64,000 nt of DNA from Lachancea mirantina (Eukaryota; Ascomycota; Saccharomycetes; Saccharomycetales; Saccharomycetaceae), in assembly GCA_900074745.1 (NCBI GenBank), contig LT598468.1, positions 744,001 to 808,000 on the forward strand, written 5' to 3'. Position numbers and translations under genes: made by a program. Each line of letters starts with the position of its first letter. Positions within the stretch are counted from its first letter, which is position 1. The notes beneath the pieces are model-generated. The model worked only from the letters and a program-made list of their open reading frames with translations, ran no database searches and was not told the DNA's origin. This document shows positions 60,165-64,000 of the stretch, one piece after another.

Positions 60165-62873
60165 TTAAATAACAACCAATCCTAAGAAGCAAAATATTGA
60201 GGAGATCGCTGTAAAAGGAGGGAAACTGCACGCCCCACCCTCATACAAAATGTAACTGTAACTGCTGCTCAAATGCATATCGGAGCTTGTGCTTGTGCTT
60301 GTGCTTGTGCTTGGAGATAACGCTTCAGTGTCCGAAACTCTGTAGGAGCTCAAATACGGCACAGGAGTAGAAGTTTGTCCAGAGGCTGCAACCGTACCCG
60401 AATACGCTTCGCTAGTTACCGATGAAGAGGTAGTTAGAAACTGAGACATTTCGTTGTCAATGGCACTTGAATCTGTAGGTGTACTAGTTATGGACGTGCT
60501 GAAGATTGGTCCTTGAGATGGCGGCGAACCAGGCGAATTCGAGGACAGCGAAATGTTATTGCATATTTCGTTCGAACAAGTTGTACTGGTCAATGATGAT
60601 GGTGTCGATGACATGATAGATATTGTTCCATAGCAATCGGGGCAAATTGAGGTACTCTCTAAAGTAGAGCTTGGAGCGCTCTGAGAGCTTTGTGGTGAAT
60701 CAGTCGTTGGCGATGTCAAACTGGAGAGAGTGGTTGTGTTTACCATCGTAAGGTTTGAAGAACTGCTGAATAACTGAGAAGAAGTGTCTGATGTTGCAAA
60801 ATCGGAAGAAGTTGCCTTTGGTGGCACACTGGCAGGCGAAAATGGCGTAACACTTATCGATGTGGCAGTCAAGGAACTATGCGTGGTTGACAGCAGGCTT
60901 TCAGTGAGACTCTCCGATAGTGGCTGTGAAGCACTTTCGAGTAAACTTGACGTTGTGTCCACATCGACAGCACTGGAGGAAAATGAAGTGGACAAACTGC
61001 TAGTTAGCTCAACAGGAAGCGAGCTGCTTAATACGCTCGATAACACGTTTGAAGTACGTTCAGCTGGCATGCTTGACAGAAGAGAAGATTTTTCCATACT
61101 CCATGAAGTCGTTGTGGTACCAGTGTGATTTATTGATGATTGACTGGATGGAGTCATTGTGGTCAGGGCATGATCTATTGATGACTGGGTGGAGGATTCA
61201 CTTGAAGTCAGATTTGACCCTACCGGCGAGGAATACCTGGAACTTGAAGCAAGACACAACGGGCAGGAAGTCTCGGTTGTTAAGCTTTCAGGAGTTGTGC
61301 TTGTTGTCCTGGTGCTCAAGTATAATGTTGTAGATTCAAGCCTCGAAAGAGAAGATGTACCGCCAAACACAGTTGAAGAGTCAGCAGTCTTCGCGCTCTC
61401 AGTAGTTGGGCTCACACTCAACGAGACTGAACTAGACCTCTCTAAGTTAGTTGTGCTTGGTATGCTAAAGGAGCTCCCAGATGCAGTCGACGTCATATTA
61501 TCGGACGTGTACGATATGGTAGAAGTTAGACGGGAAGATACATCGCTTGTCAAACTTGTGCAAGCCGTGCAACTCGATGTCGATGAAGGAAATAGAGTTG
61601 ACGAAGTTTTTGAACTCTGCGTAAGGCTCGTTGACATTGAAGAAGACAAAGTTGACGAACTCTGCGTAAGGCTAATTGGCTCTGACGACGAAGAACTGCC
61701 AATTGTCACCACTGATTTGTAGGATGTGCATGAGCTCGTAAAAGGGGTCGTGGGTATTTCTATCTTTTCTGTTATAACCGTAGCACCTGAGCTAAATGGC
61801 TCTGTTGTTGTTGACGTAAAACTCTGCGACCATTCAGTAGTCGTTTCCGTGGTGCTCGTTAAGTCGTTTGAACTTGCATAGACTTGTCCGGTAAATGTCC
61901 CTTCAGCGACAACGAATGTCGGCGTTTGCACGAGACTAGTCGAAAATGTGGTCTGATCTTTGGTGTCCGTACACGTATAGTCAAAAGCAACGCTATGGAT
62001 GAAAGTGGCCTCATTTCCCATGGACTGAAGGTTGTTCACCCATATCCGATAACCCGAAGGGACCTCGCCAAAAGTGAGAGACAGCTCACTGCCGTCACAA
62101 ATATAGTCTCCGTTAAAATTTTGGAAGGTCTGGGGGAAAAGCCAATCATTGAACTGATTGCTAATCTTAACTTGAGCTTTACCACAATCAAAGCACTGGT
62201 AGTGACCTTGAGGATCATAGTTTATAACCTGTTTTCCTCCCAAGATGTACCCATTGGGACACTCAAGTCCCAGATAAAAAGACTCCATTGAACCATAAGT
62301 GGTGGTTCTTCCATCATAATAGTACACGCCTTCGTTGGAAGCCGACTCAAAGATAATCTCACTTTGTAGACCTGGGGTCAGCTCTACAGTTTGTTGGCCA
62401 GCTGAAAAAACTTTTGAGTTTATCAGCTCAAACTCGTAAGCAGAACCGCCGTCACTAAACATTACACCTATTGCAATCTTGCCACTTAAAGTCCCTCCGA
62501 AGTTACTTAACGCTTCGCATTGCATCACGGTTTGATCGTACAAATAGGCTGCTTGTTGGGTCGCAGAGCAATTGAATGCTTCCGTGCCATCATCAAAGTA
62601 AATGGTCTCAGACAAGGCGTCATTTTGAAATTTCATTCTGTAGACGGTAGGCATTGCGACATCAAAGTAATCACCCTTCGTAATCTGTCCTTGTTGTTCT
62701 ATAACAAAATCAAATGACGCCTTCCACATCCTATGAGGATAAGCCTGCACGCTCAACTTTTCCAGGGATAAGTCACTCAGCTTAACATTCTCTATGACGG
62801 CCCCCAACGCTACTACGATGACCTCGAACAAAATCGCGATTATGACAGTAAACTTATATTCAAGCTTCACCAT
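60165..62873 (-). CDS. SAG1: Alpha-agglutinin Sag1, mating adhesin
   Basis: Sag1 is the cell-surface adhesin of alpha cells; it binds the Aga2 subunit of a-agglutinin during mating. The start at MVKLEYKFTV gives a signal peptide of about 20 residues; the frame continues 14 codons upstream. The N-terminal 320 residues form the agglutinin/ALS-type immunoglobulin domains, with AFNCSATQQAAYLYDQT, SDGGSAYEFEL, YGSMESFYLGLECPNGYILG and ANDWLFPQ-like DWLFPQTFQNF. A long Ser/Thr stalk of over 500 residues follows with imperfect repeats, then a short GPI-type hydrophobic tail. The total is 902 residues, against 650 in S. cerevisiae, because the stalk is longer. It matches YJR004C. Confidence 0.95.
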   Translation of the reverse strand: MVKLEYKFTVIIAILFEVIVVALGAVIENVKLSDLSLEKLSVQAYPHRMWKASFDFVIEQQGQITKGDYFDVAMPTVYRMKFQNDALSETIYFDDGTEAFNCSATQQAAYLYDQTVMQCEALSNFGGTLSGKIAIGVMFSDGGSAYEFELINSKVFSAGQQTVELTPGLQSEIIFESASNEGVYYYDGRTTTYGSMESFYLGLECPNGYILGGKQVINYDPQGHYQCFDCGKAQVKISNQFNDWLFPQTFQNFNGDYICDGSELSLTFGEVPSGYRIWVNNLQSMGNEATFIHSVAFDYTCTDTKDQTTFSTSLVQTPTFVVAEGTFTGQVYASSNDLTSTTETTTEWSQSFTSTTTEPFSSGATVITEKIEIPTTPFTSSCTSYKSVVTIGSSSSSEPISLTQSSSTLSSSMSTSLTQSSKTSSTLFPSSTSSCTACTSLTSDVSSRLTSTISYTSDNMTSTASGSSFSIPSTTNLERSSSVSLSVSPTTESAKTADSSTVFGGTSSLSRLESTTLYLSTRTTSTTPESLTTETSCPLCLASSSRYSSPVGSNLTSSESSTQSSIDHALTTMTPSSQSSINHTGTTTTSWSMEKSSLLSSMPAERTSNVLSSVLSSSLPVELTSSLSTSFSSSAVDVDTTSSLLESASQPLSESLTESLLSTTHSSLTATSISVTPFSPASVPPKATSSDFATSDTSSQLFSSSSNLTMVNTTTLSSLTSPTTDSPQSSQSAPSSTLESTSICPDCYGTISIMSSTPSSLTSTTCSNEICNNISLSSNSPGSPPSQGPIFSTSITSTPTDSSAIDNEMSQFLTTSSSVTSEAYSGTVAASGQTSTPVPYLSSYRVSDTEALSPSTSTSTSTSSDMHLSSSYSYILYEGGACSFPPFTAISSIFCFLGLVVI
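60289..60312. repeat. Hexanucleotide tract in SAG1 coding for Ser-Thr repeats
   Basis: Four tandem GCTTGT-type units on the plus strand encode alternating Ser-Thr in the SAG1 stalk near the GPI end. Such in-frame hexamers commonly vary in copy number between strains. Confidence 0.8.
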
Positions 62874-63543
62874 CGTTAGGGTTCCAGAAATCTTAAAATG
62901 ACCAGATTGTGACACAGCGCACAGCGACGTGATTAAATAGTATTTCGCGGAGGGTGAGATTCACCTCATTTCGAGGGACATGTTGACATTGAGATTGTTC
63001 GCGTGGTCAGATTTATCGGTCTGACAGAATCAATGGTTTGTAATATCCTCACTTCGAACTTTAAAACACAACTCCTGGCTCAATTGTGCCTGTCATGCTT
63101 ATCCATTGAGGACTCAGACATCAGAGAGGTTCACGCGGAACCTGCTCATAGTTTCACTGGTTTTCCGTTATAGTTTGATATTAAAACTTAACCCTATCAA
63201 ATCGCATTACTCAAGAAAAGGGGTCCAGCCCAGTGTGGTAATCAAGAAGAGATTGAGCCATGAATTTCCATGTACGAAAGTCTAATCGAGTCCAATGGAA
63301 TCATGATCTTTCCTAATTAAGGCTTCAATAAGCAGATTGGAAACGATGATGGTTACCTCGAAAAACTTAAATTAGCTGAACCCTTCTCACGTAGACTCTT
63401 GGCTGCACTTGATTGAAGCCGTGGGGTGAGGCCAACAACAGAAACATGTCAATTCGAGAGTGAAGCACATCGAACTGTGTTATTCTGTTGATTTGTGATT
63501 GATTTTTGTAGCTCGAATATTGACTAAAAAAAATCAAAAAGGA
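62874..63543. other. SAG1 promoter region
   Basis: This 670 bp stretch lies between the SAG1 start and the tRNA 3' end. It contains the candidate Mcm1/alpha1 element listed separately. No other gene is seen. Confidence 0.6.
63309..63335 (+). promoter_or_regulatory. Candidate P'Q element (Mcm1 + MATalpha1) for SAG1
   Basis: TTTCCTAATTAAGG (63309-63322) fits the degenerate P' box for Mcm1. It is followed two bases on by TCAATAAGCAG (63325-63335), close to the alpha1 Q box TCAATGNCAG but one base longer. The pair lies about 440 bp before the SAG1 ATG. Control of SAG1 by such elements is known in S. cerevisiae; their use here is inferred. Confidence 0.65.
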
Positions 63544-63616
63544 AGCCCTGTAGGGGGCTCGAACCCCTAACCTTATGATTAAGAGTCATACGCGCTACCG
63601 ATTGCGCCAACAAGGC
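63544..63616 (-). tRNA. tRNA-Lys(CTT)
   Basis: The minus strand folds as a 73-nt tRNA without intron. The acceptor GCCTTGT pairs with ACAGGGC and leaves a discriminator T. The D-arm is GCGC AATCGGT A GCGC. The anticodon stem TATGA/TCATA holds the loop CTCTTAA, so the anticodon is CTT (Lys, codon AAG). The T-arm has AGGGG TTCGAGC CCCCT, which also serves as the B box. By eye it is the same or nearly the same as the S. cerevisiae tRNA-Lys(CUU). A T-run for Pol III termination follows its 3' end (the A-run before 63541 on the plus strand). Confidence 0.98.
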
Positions 63617-63954
63617 TCTCGTGTGCTTCTTCTGTGGAAAACGACCACAAGTTCTCGATGCCTTTGCTTGCGCACATCTGATTTCCTTTCGAGGTACCTC
63701 TCTTCTAAGCGGTGTATGTAATTCGACGAAAGATTATTGAATTTGAAAGACATCAAATATTACCTTCAAAACGTTTGGCCATTAGAAGAAATGAACATTC
63801 GTAAAAAGCCCAGCTAAATTTGGTAGCGTCATGTAATGTAGTTTAGAATTCTTTGTATTCTTTTATCTGCTTATTTATGTTTCGTTTTTGTAAATTAATT
63901 AAAAAACATGCTTGATAATTGAGCCGCTTTACAACGAAGGTCTCAAAGCTTGAA
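63617..63954. other. Intergenic sequence to the right of the tRNA
   Basis: A 338 bp AT-rich stretch that includes the 5' flank of the tRNA. I see no gene in it. Confidence 0.5.
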
Positions 63955-64000
63955 ATGCCCGAGGTTTCAAAATTACCATGGTCAGGCATCTCTGGCCTTC
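63955..64000 (+). CDS. Possible start of a gene cut by the right edge
   Basis: An ATG at 63955 opens a frame that is still open at the edge, 15 codons: MPEVSKLPWSGISGL. It is too short to identify. The opposite strand is also open here, from the edge to a stop near 63939, so a gene ending leftward is equally possible. Confidence 0.2.
   Translation, partial: MPEVSKLPWSGISGL

Noticed and set aside
1-64000. LTR elements, solo LTRs or other mobile elements, including near the tRNA
   Set aside because: I looked near the tRNA and in the long gaps for terminal repeats, polymerase-like frames and target duplications and saw none.

Overview
The window is a 64 kb stretch of nuclear chromosome from a budding yeast of the family Saccharomycetaceae. 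Almost every gene has a recognisable Saccharomyces cerevisiae counterpart. Genes are dense and nearly intron-free; the one supported intron, in PRE3, has a 5' GTATGT and a CACTAAC branch point. A point centromere with CDEI, CDEII and CDEIII lies near 47.65 kb.

Gene order shows a lineage that did not undergo the whole-genome duplication. Beside the centromere, genes that S. cerevisiae keeps on two chromosomes are zipped into one series. The left-arm order is COX17 (YLL009), CYR1 (YJL005), SYS1 (YJL004), DRS1 (YLL008), LMO1, MMM1, SPO75, COX16 (YJL003), ORC3 (YLL004), OST1 (YJL002), SFI1 (YLL003), PRE3 (YJL001), RTT109 (YLL002), DNM1 (YLL001), then CEN. On the right arm come YLR001C, AVT1 (YJR001), MPP10 (YJR002), NOC3 (YLR002), MRX12 (YJR003) and SAG1 (YJR004). 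Further left, PUF3, one YEH gene, SOF1 and one PSR gene (YLL013-010) interleave with IZH3, SDO1, IRC25, POM34 and MEU1 (YLR023-017). The genus cannot be fixed by eye. An S. cerevisiae-sized CDEII (85 bp) and moderate GC point to Lachancea or the Zygosaccharomyces/Torulaspora group rather than Kluyveromyces or Eremothecium.

Layout: 0-5 kb, an unidentified gene cut by the edge, PUF3, and a 1.8 kb intergenic region rich in simple repeats and CACGTG boxes. 5-16.3 kb: IZH3, SDO1, IRC25, YEH, SOF1, PSR, POM34, MEU1, COX17. 16.3-18.9 kb: a 2.6 kb region without a recognisable gene. 18.9-47.4 kb: CYR1 to DNM1. 47.4-48.0 kb: centromere. 48-63 kb: YLR001C to SAG1. 63.5 kb: a tRNA-Lys(CTT).

The promoters show several known regulons. 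PAC plus RRPE-type elements sit before four ribosome-biogenesis genes (SOF1, DRS1, MPP10, NOC3). A proteasome PACE element sits before PRE3. A candidate Mcm1/alpha1 P'Q element sits before the alpha-mating agglutinin SAG1. CACGTG boxes lie about 100-130 bp before both COX16 and COX17. I found no transposon, LTR element, virus copy or CRISPR array. No clearly new biological system is visible. The least explained parts are the coding-like but startless open stretches at 16.6-17.5 kb and 43.1-43.5 kb, a GNAT-like gene where CMS1 would be expected, and the unusual PUF3-IZH3 intergenic region.
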